In this document: positions 1-5,357 of the stretch, in pieces
Layout: each line of letters opens with the position of its first letter
Position numbering within the stretch: the stretch's first letter is position 1
NCBI GenBank assembly: GCA_020442235.1
Contig: JAGRKQ010000241.1
Location: forward strand, 1-6,566
Direction: 5' to 3'
DNA length: 6,566 nucleotides
Source: Hyphomicrobiaceae bacterium
GTDB lineage: Bacteria; Pseudomonadota; Alphaproteobacteria; Rhizobiales; MH13
Translations under genes and position numbers: made by a program
The notes under the pieces: model-generated
The model's database searches: none
Seen by the model: the letters and a program-made list of their open reading frames with translations, nothing else
Told to the model about the DNA's origin: nothing

Positions 1-339
1 GTGCCGATCGCGGAAGTGAACTTCCTCGCCATCATGCTCGCCATCCAGGCAACGGCGGGCGGCAATCTCGGCGAGACGCTCGCCAACCTGTCGCGCGTCG
101 TGCGCGAACGCAAAAAGATGAAGGCGAAGATCCAGGCGATGTCGATGGAAGCCAAGGCCTCGGCCTCGATCATCGGCTGTCTTCCGATCGCCGTCATGGT
201 GCTCGTCTATCTGACGACGCCGGACTACATCACGCTGCTGTTCACCGAAACGCTCGGCAACATCATGCTCGGCGTGTGCGCCTTCTGGATGATCACCGGC
301 GTGCTCGTCATGCGCAAGATGATCAATTTCAGCTTCTAG
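1..339 (+). CDS. tadB: TadB, Tad/Flp pilus inner-membrane platform protein (3' end only)
   Basis: This is the C-terminal 112 residues of a TadB-type T2SSF-domain protein, cut by the left edge. The GTG at base 1 is almost certainly an internal valine codon, because the family needs about 200 more residues upstream. Visible features are the T2SSF motif GGNLGETL (local residues 20-27), a basic cytoplasmic stretch (residues 34-44), and two transmembrane segments (about 54-72 and 87-104) ending in a short basic tail. In Tad/Flp systems TadB and TadC form the inner-membrane platform that works with the ATPase TadA (CpaF) to assemble the Flp pilus. tadC follows after 13 bp, so the two are surely co-transcribed. 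The family call is firm; only the missing N-terminus is unknown. Confidence 0.93.
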   Translation: MPIAEVNFLAIMLAIQATAGGNLGETLANLSRVVRERKKMKAKIQAMSMEAKASASIIGCLPIAVMVLVYLTTPDYITLLFTETLGNIMLGVCAFWMITGVLVMRKMINFSF

Positions 340-352
340 AAAGGGCGCGGGC

Positions 353-1330
353 ATGGGTCAGATCATCAGCCTTCTCGTCGATGGCGGCTTTCTCTTCGCC
401 GCCGCCATGGCCGTTGCCGTCGCCGCCGTGGCGCTGACGGTCACCGCCCCGCTTCTGGCCAAGAACGACCTTGCCCAGCGCAAGAAGCGCATGGCCGTCG
501 AGCGCACGGAAATCCGCGCGCGGGCGCGGGCCGAGCTCGATGCGTCCGGGGGGGGGCGCGTTTCGCTGCGCTCCGAACCGCGCGCCTACATGAAGAAGAT
601 CGTCGACGATCTGAAGCTTCGCGAGCGCCTTCTCGGCGAGGACATGCGCTACAAGCTGGCGCAGTCGGGCTCGCGCGGCGAAAGCGCGGTCATCCAGTAT
701 CTGTTCATGCGCCTGGTGACACCATTCATCCTGTTCATGATCGCGGTGATCTACCTCTTCGGCGTCGACAAGTTCGACCAGCCGGCGCTGGTGCGCCTCG
801 GTATCGCAGGCGCCATCGGCGCCGTCGGCTTCTGGGTTCCGGACCTCATCGTCAAGAACAAGATCCAGAAGCGTCAGACCTCGATCCGCATGGCCTGGCC
901 GGATGCACTCGACCTGATGCTGATCTGCGTGGAATCGGGCATGTCGATCGAGGTCGCCTTCAAGAAGGTGGCCGACGAGATCGCCGTGCAGTCGGTGCCG
1001 CTCGCCGAGGAACTGGCGCTGTGCAACGCCGAGCTTTCCTATCTCAACGACCGCCGCAAGGCCTATGAGAATCTGGGCCGGCGCACCGGGCTGGAATCGG
1101 TCAATGCCGTGATGACCTCGCTCATCCAGGCCGACCGCTACGGCACGCCTGTCGGTCAGGCACTGCGCGTTCTGGCACAGGAAAGCCGCGACATGCGCAT
1201 GGCGGAAGCGGAAAAGAAGGCCGCCGGCCTGCCGCCGAAGCTGACCGTGCCGATGATCGTGTTCTTCCTGCCGGCGCTGTTCATCGTCATCATCGGACCG
1301 GCGGTCATCCAGGTCATGGCGGTGGATTGA
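353..1330 (+). CDS. tadC: TadC, Tad/Flp pilus inner-membrane platform protein
   Basis: This is a complete 325-residue protein, the usual TadC length. There is an N-terminal transmembrane helix (about 12-35), then a charged Arg/Lys/Glu-rich cytoplasmic linker (40-110). Two further membrane segments follow (about 115-137 and 147-167). The T2SSF domain spans about 182-316 and includes WPDALDLMLICVESGMS (182-198) and the second motif ADRYGTPVGQAL (260-271). A final hydrophobic helix lies at 299-321. The ATG at 353 has an AAAGGG-type ribosome site about 8 bp upstream and lies 13 bp after tadB. TadC pairs with TadB to form the pilus platform. One oddity is a run of nine Gs coding Gly66-Gly68 in the linker, a possible slippage site. 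The reading frame is open here, so the gene is intact as sequenced. Confidence 0.95.
   Translation: MGQIISLLVDGGFLFAAAMAVAVAAVALTVTAPLLAKNDLAQRKKRMAVERTEIRARARAELDASGGGRVSLRSEPRAYMKKIVDDLKLRERLLGEDMRYKLAQSGSRGESAVIQYLFMRLVTPFILFMIAVIYLFGVDKFDQPALVRLGIAGAIGAVGFWVPDLIVKNKIQKRQTSIRMAWPDALDLMLICVESGMSIEVAFKKVADEIAVQSVPLAEELALCNAELSYLNDRRKAYENLGRRTGLESVNAVMTSLIQADRYGTPVGQALRVLAQESRDMRMAEAEKKAAGLPPKLTVPMIVFFLPALFIVIIGPAVIQVMAVD
548..556 (+). repeat. Nine-G homopolymer inside tadC
   Basis: Nine consecutive G residues form codons 66-68 (Gly-Gly-Gly) of tadC, in the cytoplasmic linker between the first and second membrane segments. Gain or loss of one G would shift the frame and remove the T2SSF domain. 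Long G tracts are known slipped-strand mispairing sites in surface-structure genes of other bacteria. They are also common places for assembly error. The tract itself is read directly; any switching role is inference. Confidence 0.8.
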
Positions 1331-1334
1331 GCTT

Positions 1335-1361
1335 GGCGGTCCGGTGGTATTTCACCGCGCC
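1335..1361 (+). terminator. Weak stem-loop just after tadC, possible 3' end structure
   Basis: Starting 5 bp after the tadC stop, GGCG (1335-1338) can pair with CGCC (1358-1361). After a 3-nt bulge, CGGTG (1342-1346) pairs with CACCG (1353-1357) around a 6-nt loop. No proper U tract follows, only CTTTC a few bases on, so this is not a standard intrinsic terminator. It might stabilise the mRNA end or assist Rho-dependent ending of the pilus operon. The pairing is seen; the function is a guess. Confidence 0.2.
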
Positions 1362-1681
1362 GCGCCTTTCCCGGGCCACTGTGCCGCAAAACCATGACAA
1401 TCGAACTTGTCTTTATCTGGTTGCGGGTTTTCGCGTTTGCGGGTCTCGCTGTGGGACTGCCTTGGCCTGCTGACGACAGAAGTTCTCTTCACTGACGCCT
1501 GCTGAGGCGATGAGAGCTTGGGCAGCCCCGCTTGGAAACGGGTTCGTCGCCAAAGAAACCCCGGCCAAATCCGGCAGAACTCTTCCCTCAAGCCCATCAT
1601 GCTGCTTTGCTTCCAGCAGCCGAGCGTGCCACGCAAGGGCGAGCTTCTGCCTTCAAGCTGTAAACCCCCGCTCCCACAAGC

Positions 1682-1709
1682 AAAAACCGGAGCCTTGTCA
1701 GGGCCCCGG
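1682..1709 (-). terminator. Intrinsic terminator of tadD
   Basis: On the minus strand an 8-bp stem (1709-1702 with 1694-1687; seven Watson-Crick pairs and one G-U) closes a 7-nt loop. It is followed at once by five Us (1686-1682). The stem begins about 32 bp after the tadD stop codon. A GC-rich stem plus U run is the classic Rho-independent form. Read from the plus strand, the G-U becomes an A-C mismatch and no U run follows, so it works for the leftward tadD transcript only. Confidence 0.8.
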
Positions 1710-1741
1710 CCTCGAAGATTTTGCGAAAGAAGGACCTGGCT

Positions 1742-2545
1742 TCAGCTGCGGTCGGTCGCGCGGATCTGCTCCCAGCGGTTGCCCTGGGAGAGCATGGCGC
1801 GCAGGTAGGCGACGTTCTCGGCTGCCTGCTGGGCTTCCAGATCCTGCGAAGCGATCTGTTCGGCCTCCTCGAAGCGGCCCTGAAGGCCGACGACGAGGGC
1901 GAGATTCTGGCGCACGCGCGGATCGGCGCGACCGGTGGCCACCGCCTGGCGCAGGATGCGCTCGGCTTCGGGAAGATTGCCTTCGAGCACGAAGCTCATG
2001 CCCATGTTCGACAGCACCGTCGCCTCGCCGGGGACGATGAGCAGCGCGCGCTCATATTCCTGCCGCGCTTCCTGATGACGGCCGAGCTGATCGAAGATCG
2101 TGCCGCGCGCCGACAGGAGCCGCCAGTCGGGCTGGGCGTCGGTCATGGCGTTGCCGATGACTTCCAGCGCCTCGCCGAACTGGCCGTTGGCGACCAGCGC
2201 CTTGGCATAGGCGGCGAGCACTTCGCGATCGTTCTGGTGGCGCACGACAAGACCACGCAGCACGGCGACGGCCTGTTCGGTGCGGCGCAGAGCGCGCAGG
2301 GCGGCGGCAAAATTGATCGCCGCCATCTTGTCGGCCGGGTCGCGCTCGTAGCGCTGTTCCCAATAGGCCGCGGCCTCGCGCAGTTCCGCTTCGGGCAGGG
2401 TTTCGGCGGCGGCGGCCACCTGCGCACCATGGGTGCCGCTGGAGCCCCGCGACGCGCATCCGCCAAGGCCGATGGCCAGCACCAGCGGCAGGGCGATCAC
2501 GGCGGGCTTGCAAAAGCGCAGGAGACGGGCTGTCTCTGTGGGCAT
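1742..2545 (-). CDS. tadD: TadD-like TPR lipoprotein of the Tad/Flp pilus
   Basis: This 267-residue protein has a lipoprotein signal peptide: basic n-region (Arg7-Arg10, Lys13), hydrophobic core (15-26), and lipobox LGGC with Cys30 as the lipidated residue. Residues 53-235 form tandem TPR-type helical hairpins. The consensus is clearest around 107-136 (AAYAKALVANGQFGEALEVI), 141-170 and 175-204, with a partial repeat at 209-236. TadD proteins are outer-membrane-associated TPR lipoproteins needed for Flp pilus biogenesis, perhaps helping the secretin assemble. The ATG at 2545 has GAGG (2555-2552) six bases upstream. The gene is convergent with tadC rather than downstream of it on the same strand, so it has its own promoter and terminator. 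Assignment to TadD rests on the lipobox, the TPRs and the neighbouring tadBC; TPR proteins are otherwise hard to tell apart. Confidence 0.88.
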   Translation of the reverse strand: MPTETARLLRFCKPAVIALPLVLAIGLGGCASRGSSGTHGAQVAAAAETLPEAELREAAAYWEQRYERDPADKMAAINFAAALRALRRTEQAVAVLRGLVVRHQNDREVLAAYAKALVANGQFGEALEVIGNAMTDAQPDWRLLSARGTIFDQLGRHQEARQEYERALLIVPGEATVLSNMGMSFVLEGNLPEAERILRQAVATGRADPRVRQNLALVVGLQGRFEEAEQIASQDLEAQQAAENVAYLRAMLSQGNRWEQIRATDRS

Positions 2546-2614
2546 GTCGCGCCTCGATTCTCAAGGGTCTGGCGGCGCAATCGACGCTGCCGGAGTTGAG
2601 GTCCAGCAATAGAG

Positions 2615-2638
2615 CGTTAACCTTAACGGCGCGTAAAC
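2615..2638. promoter_or_regulatory. TTAA-rich palindrome and CtrA-like site between tadD and the aminopeptidase gene
   Basis: The 119-bp divergent region holds CGTTAA-CC-TTAACG (2615-2628), an inverted repeat with perfect 6-bp arms. Overlapping it, TTAA (2623-2626), seven bases, then TAAAC (2634-2638) matches the alphaproteobacterial CtrA box (TTAA-N7-TTAAC) with one mismatch. GCGTTAAC (2614-2621) recurs as GCGTAAAC (2631-2638), 17 bp apart. TTAA words are rare in DNA this GC-rich. CtrA controls pilus genes in Caulobacter, so control of tadD is plausible, but the site could equally serve the aminopeptidase gene or simply be a promoter element. No convincing -35/-10 pair was found on either strand. 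Confidence 0.35.
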
Positions 2639-2648
2639 GCAGCCAGCG

Positions 2649-2653
2649 AAGGG
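2649..2653 (+). promoter_or_regulatory. Ribosome binding site supporting the aminopeptidase start at 2665
   Basis: AAGGG lies 11 bases before the ATG at 2665. The open frame extends back to a TTG at 2596, but that start lacks a good ribosome site. It would also add a 23-residue Arg/Ser-rich extension read through the AT-rich control palindrome. The ATG at 2665 gives an N-terminus typical of the family. Confidence 0.5.
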
Positions 2654-2664
2654 TGTATCAGCCG

Positions 2665-4047
2665 ATGAGCAACTGCCTGATTTCCAAGGGTGAAGCCGGC
2701 GCCGCCGTGCCGATCGTCCCGGTCACCAAGGACGGGCTTGCCGTCGCCCTTGCCACGCTGCCGGAAACGGCGCGCGGCTGGGTGGCCGCGCAGGGCTTTA
2801 CCGGCGCTGCCGGAAAATCCTGCATGGTTCCGGGAACCGACGGGCATCTGGAAGCCGTGCTTTACGGCGTCGACGAGACGCCGGCGGGCTTTTCCTTCGC
2901 CCGGCTTCAGGGCGCGCTTCCGGCCGGCGCCTACCGGATCGAAGGAACCCTGCCCGGCGGCAACAGCCTGGCCGTTCTCGGCTTTACCCTCGCTGCCTAT
3001 CGCTTCTCCCGCTACAAGGCGGCCGGCGGCGACATCGCCCGGCTGGAATGCCCGGAGGATGTGGACCGCGCCGAAATCGAGCGCATCGCCGCCGGCGTGA
3101 CCCTCACCCGCGATCTCATCAACACCCCTGCCAACGATCTCGGTCCGGCGGAACTGGAAGAGGCGATCCGCGCGCTGGGCAAGGACTACGGCGCGGTGGT
3201 GACCAGCATCGAAGGCGAGGCGCTTCTGGCGCAGAACTTTCCGCTGATCCACGCCGTCGGCGCCGGCAGCCCGCGCGCGCCGCGCCTCGTCGATCTTGTC
3301 TGGGGCGATGAAACCGCCCCGAAGGTGACGCTGGTCGGCAAGGGCGTCGTCTTCGACACCGGCGGGCTCGACATCAAGCCGTCCTCGGCGATGCTCCTGA
3401 TGAAGAAGGACATGGGCGGGGCGGCCAATGTCCTCGGCCTTGCCCGCATGATCATGGATGCGGGACTGAAGCTGCGCCTGCGCGTGCTGGTGCCGGCGGT
3501 GGAGAACGCCGTCTCGGGCCGCGCCTTCCGGCCGGGCGATGTTTTCGCGTCCCGCAAGGGCCCGAGCGTCGAGATCGGCAACACCGACGCCGAAGGCCGG
3601 CTGGTGCTCGCCGATGCGCTTGCCCTTGCCGACGAGGAGGCCCCGGAGCTTCTCATCGACATGGCAACGCTGACGGGCGCGGCCCGGGTGGCGCTCGGTC
3701 CCGACCTGCCGCCGTTCTTCACCGCCGATGACGGGTTTGCCGCGGACCTTGCCGAGGCCGGGACGCTTGTCGACGACCCGTCCTGGCGCATGCCGCTCTG
3801 GGCGCGCTATGACGAGTGGCTTTCCGGCAAGACCGGCGATCTCAACAATGCGCCTCCCGGTGGCTTTGCCGGCGCCATCACCGCCGCCCTGTTCCTCAAG
3901 CGTTTCGTGGACAACGCCGGGAGCTACACCCATCTCGACGTCTATGGCTGGACACCCGCCGCGCGGCCCGGCCGCCCGGAAGGCGGCGAAGCGCAGACCA
4001 TCCGCGCCCTTTACCATGTCCTGAAGACCCGCTACCCGGCCTCTTGA
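2665..4047 (+). CDS. M17 leucyl aminopeptidase family protein
   Basis: This is a predicted 460-residue cytosolic dinuclear-metal aminopeptidase that removes N-terminal residues from peptides. It has an N-terminal regulatory/oligomerisation domain (about 1-140) and the M17 catalytic domain (about 150-460). Metal ligands by position are Lys226, Asp231, Asp249, Asp308 and Glu310; catalytic residues are Lys238 and Arg312, within the signature NTDAEGRL (306-313). All seven differ by a constant 24 from bovine lens leucine aminopeptidase (Lys250, Asp255, Lys262, Asp273, Asp332, Glu334, Arg336), so the active site is complete and ungapped. It is about 40 residues shorter than E. coli PepA, mainly at the N-terminus, fitting the shorter alphaproteobacterial subfamily rather than the PepA orthologue that also binds DNA. 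No signal peptide is seen. It is divergent from tadD and leads a rightward gene set with the regulator and the NlpC/P60 peptidase. Confidence 0.93.
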   Translation: MSNCLISKGEAGAAVPIVPVTKDGLAVALATLPETARGWVAAQGFTGAAGKSCMVPGTDGHLEAVLYGVDETPAGFSFARLQGALPAGAYRIEGTLPGGNSLAVLGFTLAAYRFSRYKAAGGDIARLECPEDVDRAEIERIAAGVTLTRDLINTPANDLGPAELEEAIRALGKDYGAVVTSIEGEALLAQNFPLIHAVGAGSPRAPRLVDLVWGDETAPKVTLVGKGVVFDTGGLDIKPSSAMLLMKKDMGGAANVLGLARMIMDAGLKLRLRVLVPAVENAVSGRAFRPGDVFASRKGPSVEIGNTDAEGRLVLADALALADEEAPELLIDMATLTGAARVALGPDLPPFFTADDGFAADLAEAGTLVDDPSWRMPLWARYDEWLSGKTGDLNNAPPGGFAGAITAALFLKRFVDNAGSYTHLDVYGWTPAARPGRPEGGEAQTIRALYHVLKTRYPAS

Positions 4048-4050
4048 TCG

Positions 4051-4084
4051 CGGCCGCGTTCCTTTTCATTTTGTTTCGCGGCCG
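4051..4084. repeat. 8-bp inverted repeat with a T-rich 18-nt loop after the aminopeptidase gene
   Basis: CGGCCGCG (4051-4058) is the exact reverse complement of CGCGGCCG (4077-4084). The 18 bases between are strongly T-rich. The stem starts 3 bp after the aminopeptidase stop. In RNA it would form a very stable stem around a U-rich loop. It lacks a U run after the stem, so it is not a standard terminator. It may attenuate read-through into the regulator gene or protect the upstream mRNA 3' end. The structure is seen, the role is inferred. Confidence 0.4.
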
Positions 4085-4088
4085 AAAC
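4073..4088. promoter_or_regulatory. Perfect 16-bp palindrome before the MarR-type gene, candidate operator
   Basis: GTTTCG-CGGC-CGAAAC has perfect 6-bp arms around a 4-bp spacer and ends 31 bp before the regulator's ATG. MarR dimers typically bind palindromes of this size and commonly repress their own gene from such a position. It overlaps the right arm of the longer inverted repeat at 4051-4084. No clear -35/-10 pair could be placed around it. Operator function is inference from size, symmetry and location. Confidence 0.35.
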
Positions 4089-4119
4089 GGCGCAGGCGGA
4101 TTTTCAGGACGGCCCCTTC

Positions 4120-4476
4120 ATGGCAATGACACCGGCTCAGGCGCTGAAGCTGTGGCATGACGTTGCCCTGTCGCGGGTGCTCGCCGATGGGCCGGACCTT
4201 TCCGAGCGCCAGATCGCGATCCTTCTGTCGATCTATCTCGATCCGCCGCCGCACACGGTGCGCGGCCTGGCCGCCCGGCTCAACGTCACCAAGCCGGTGA
4301 TCACGCGGGCGCTCGACACGATGGGGGCGGAAGGGCTGGTCACCCGCAAGCGCGATCCGGCGGACCGGCGCAACGTCATCATCCAGCGCACGGTGAAGGG
4401 CGCGCTCTTCGTCGACGAACTGGCCGACCTCATTCTGGAAAAAAGCGCGCCCGCACGCGCCGGAGCCCCCTCATGA
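4120..4476 (+). CDS. Short MarR-type winged helix-turn-helix transcription regulator
   Basis: This 118-residue protein has the MarR fold core. Helical segments at about 4-21 and 27-40 are followed by a helix-turn-helix at about 46-70 (TVRGLAARLNVTKPVITRAL; 46-65). The recognition helix leads into GLVTRKRDPADRRN (72-85), the family's wing with the conserved DxRR pattern. MarR proteins usually run 140-160 residues; here the C-terminal dimerisation helix is short (about 94-107) and the tail is Ala/Pro-rich. The ATG at 4120 is preferred over the in-frame ATG at 4126 because AGGA (4106-4109) is 10 bases from the first and 16 from the second. The stop overlaps the next start as ATGA. The neighbouring palindrome suggests self-regulation. 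Targets and ligand are unknown; control of the coupled NlpC/P60 gene is the simplest guess. Confidence 0.85.
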   Translation: MAMTPAQALKLWHDVALSRVLADGPDLSERQIAILLSIYLDPPPHTVRGLAARLNVTKPVITRALDTMGAEGLVTRKRDPADRRNVIIQRTVKGALFVDELADLILEKSAPARAGAPS

Positions 4477-5345
4477 ACCGCCTCGATCCGCGCATCCATC
4501 CTTACAGGCCCGGCCTTGCCGCCCGGCATCTCAAGGGTCTTGTCGAGGCCGAACGCTTTGTCGAGGGCACCGCGCACCGCGTCATCGAGATGGCGATCGA
4601 CATTCTGGGCGAGGATCAGGGCACCCGCGTCACCCAGGCGCTTTATGGCGAGACCTTCACCGTCTATGAGCGCGACGGCTTCTGGGCTTGGGGGCAACTG
4701 GAAACCGACGGCTATGTCGGCTGGATCTCCAAATTCGCCCTCGCGCCGATCACCGACGACAGCCCGGACCAGACCCACCGGGTTTGCGTGCCCCTGACCC
4801 GCGGCACCAGCGACACCATCAAGACGCTCGGTTACGGACCGCTGCCGATGGGCGCGCGGGTCTGCACCAGCGGCGGGCCGCTTCCGGTGCGCGGCTCCTC
4901 GGCGGATTTCCTTGCCAGCGAAACCGGCACGATTCCGGCGGCGCATCTCGTCGCGCTGGACGCGCGCCTTGCCGACCCGGCCGGGATTGCCGAAACCTTT
5001 CTCGGCAGCCCCTATGTGTGGGGCGGGCGCACGGCCATGGGCCTCGACTGCTCGGCACTGGTGCAGCTGGCATTTCAGGCGGCAGGCCTTGCCGCGCCGC
5101 GCGACAGCGACCAGCAGGAGGCCGATTTCGGCGCCCCGCTCGACGAGGGCACCGCGCTCCGTCGCGGCGATCTCGTGTTCTGGCGCGGCCATGTCGGCAT
5201 CATGCTCGATCCGGAGCGTCTGCTGCACGCCAACGCCTTTCGCATGGCCGTTGCCATCGAACCGCTTGAGACTGCCGCAAACCGCATCCTTGCAGGCGGC
5301 GGCGGGCCGATCACGGCCAGAAAGCGCGTCGCGCTGCCGGACTGA
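4473..5345 (+). CDS. SH3b-NlpC/P60 (C40) cysteine peptidase, probable cell-wall peptide hydrolase
   Basis: This 290-residue protein has a bacterial SH3 domain at about 30-92 (with FWAWGQLETDGYVGWI, 70-85). A second SH3b-like segment lies at about 101-163. The NlpC/P60 domain occupies about 168-290. Catalytic residues are Cys193 in GLDCSALVQ, His240 in GHVGIML, and a third polar residue at His252 (LLHANAF). The motif GSPYVWGG (178-185) precedes the cysteine as usual. SH3b-NlpC/P60 proteins of the YkfC type cut the gamma-D-Glu to diamino-acid bond of peptidoglycan stem peptides. No signal peptide or membrane segment is visible, so a cytoplasmic role on recycled wall peptides fits better than action in the periplasm. 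The start overlaps the regulator stop (ATGA), implying coupled translation. The exact substrate is unproven. Confidence 0.9.
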   Translation: MNRLDPRIHPYRPGLAARHLKGLVEAERFVEGTAHRVIEMAIDILGEDQGTRVTQALYGETFTVYERDGFWAWGQLETDGYVGWISKFALAPITDDSPDQTHRVCVPLTRGTSDTIKTLGYGPLPMGARVCTSGGPLPVRGSSADFLASETGTIPAAHLVALDARLADPAGIAETFLGSPYVWGGRTAMGLDCSALVQLAFQAAGLAAPRDSDQQEADFGAPLDEGTALRRGDLVFWRGHVGIMLDPERLLHANAFRMAVAIEPLETAANRILAGGGGPITARKRVALPD

Positions 5346-5357
5346 AGAGCGTATCCG

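Larger units (their letters stand above)
1331..1741. other. Gene-free stretch between the convergent tadC and tadD
   Basis: About 410 bp lie between the tadC stop and the tadD stop. No open frame in it has a convincing protein sequence or ribosome site. Its base composition is visibly less GC-rich than the flanking genes, as expected for non-coding DNA. It holds several short perfect inverted repeats. They are CGGTG/CACCG (1342-1346 with 1353-1357), CGCCT/AGGCG with a GCTG tetraloop (1496-1509), GCTGCT/AGCAGC (1601-1606 with 1615-1620), AGCTT/AAGCT (1642-1659), and the tadD terminator (1682-1709). An 8-bp direct repeat TTGCGGGT occurs at 1421-1428 and 1437-1444. No tRNA or known RNA family is recognised. 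An unrecognised small RNA or a decayed gene remains possible. Confidence 0.5.

Noticed and set aside
1..3. GTG at the first base as a real start codon.
   Set aside because: TadB homologues continue well upstream of this point, and no upstream sequence is available to show a ribosome site; it is best read as an internal codon of a truncated gene.
1396..1411. GACAA/TTGTC stem followed by TTT after tadC, considered as the tadC terminator.
   Set aside because: Only five pairs, two of them A-T, with a 6-nt loop and a run of three Ts: too weak to support a terminator call.
1352..1636. A 94-codon minus-strand frame in the tadC-tadD gap.
   Set aside because: It runs into the tadC 3' side without a clear ribosome site, has no recognisable motif, and its Ser/Arg/Trp-rich composition looks random.
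1721..2599. A long plus-strand frame opposite tadD.
   Set aside because: The minus-strand frame has a lipobox, TPR motifs, a ribosome site and a terminator. The plus-strand frame has His/Gln/Gly-rich shadow composition and no motif.
2623..4017. A 464-codon open frame on the minus strand opposite the aminopeptidase gene.
   Set aside because: The plus-strand gene has a complete M17 active site. The antisense frame is low-complexity Arg/Gly/Ala-rich with no recognisable domain, as expected of the mirror frame of a GC-rich gene.
4233..5228. A 331-codon minus-strand open frame opposite the regulator and NlpC/P60 genes.
   Set aside because: It spans two well-supported plus-strand genes and their overlap, has no domain signature, and is Arg/Ala-rich as a codon-bias shadow.
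5305..5318. Perfect hairpin GGCCG-ATCA-CGGCC near the end of the NlpC/P60 gene.
   Set aside because: It lies inside conserved coding sequence without a U run; such short GC palindromes are expected by chance here.
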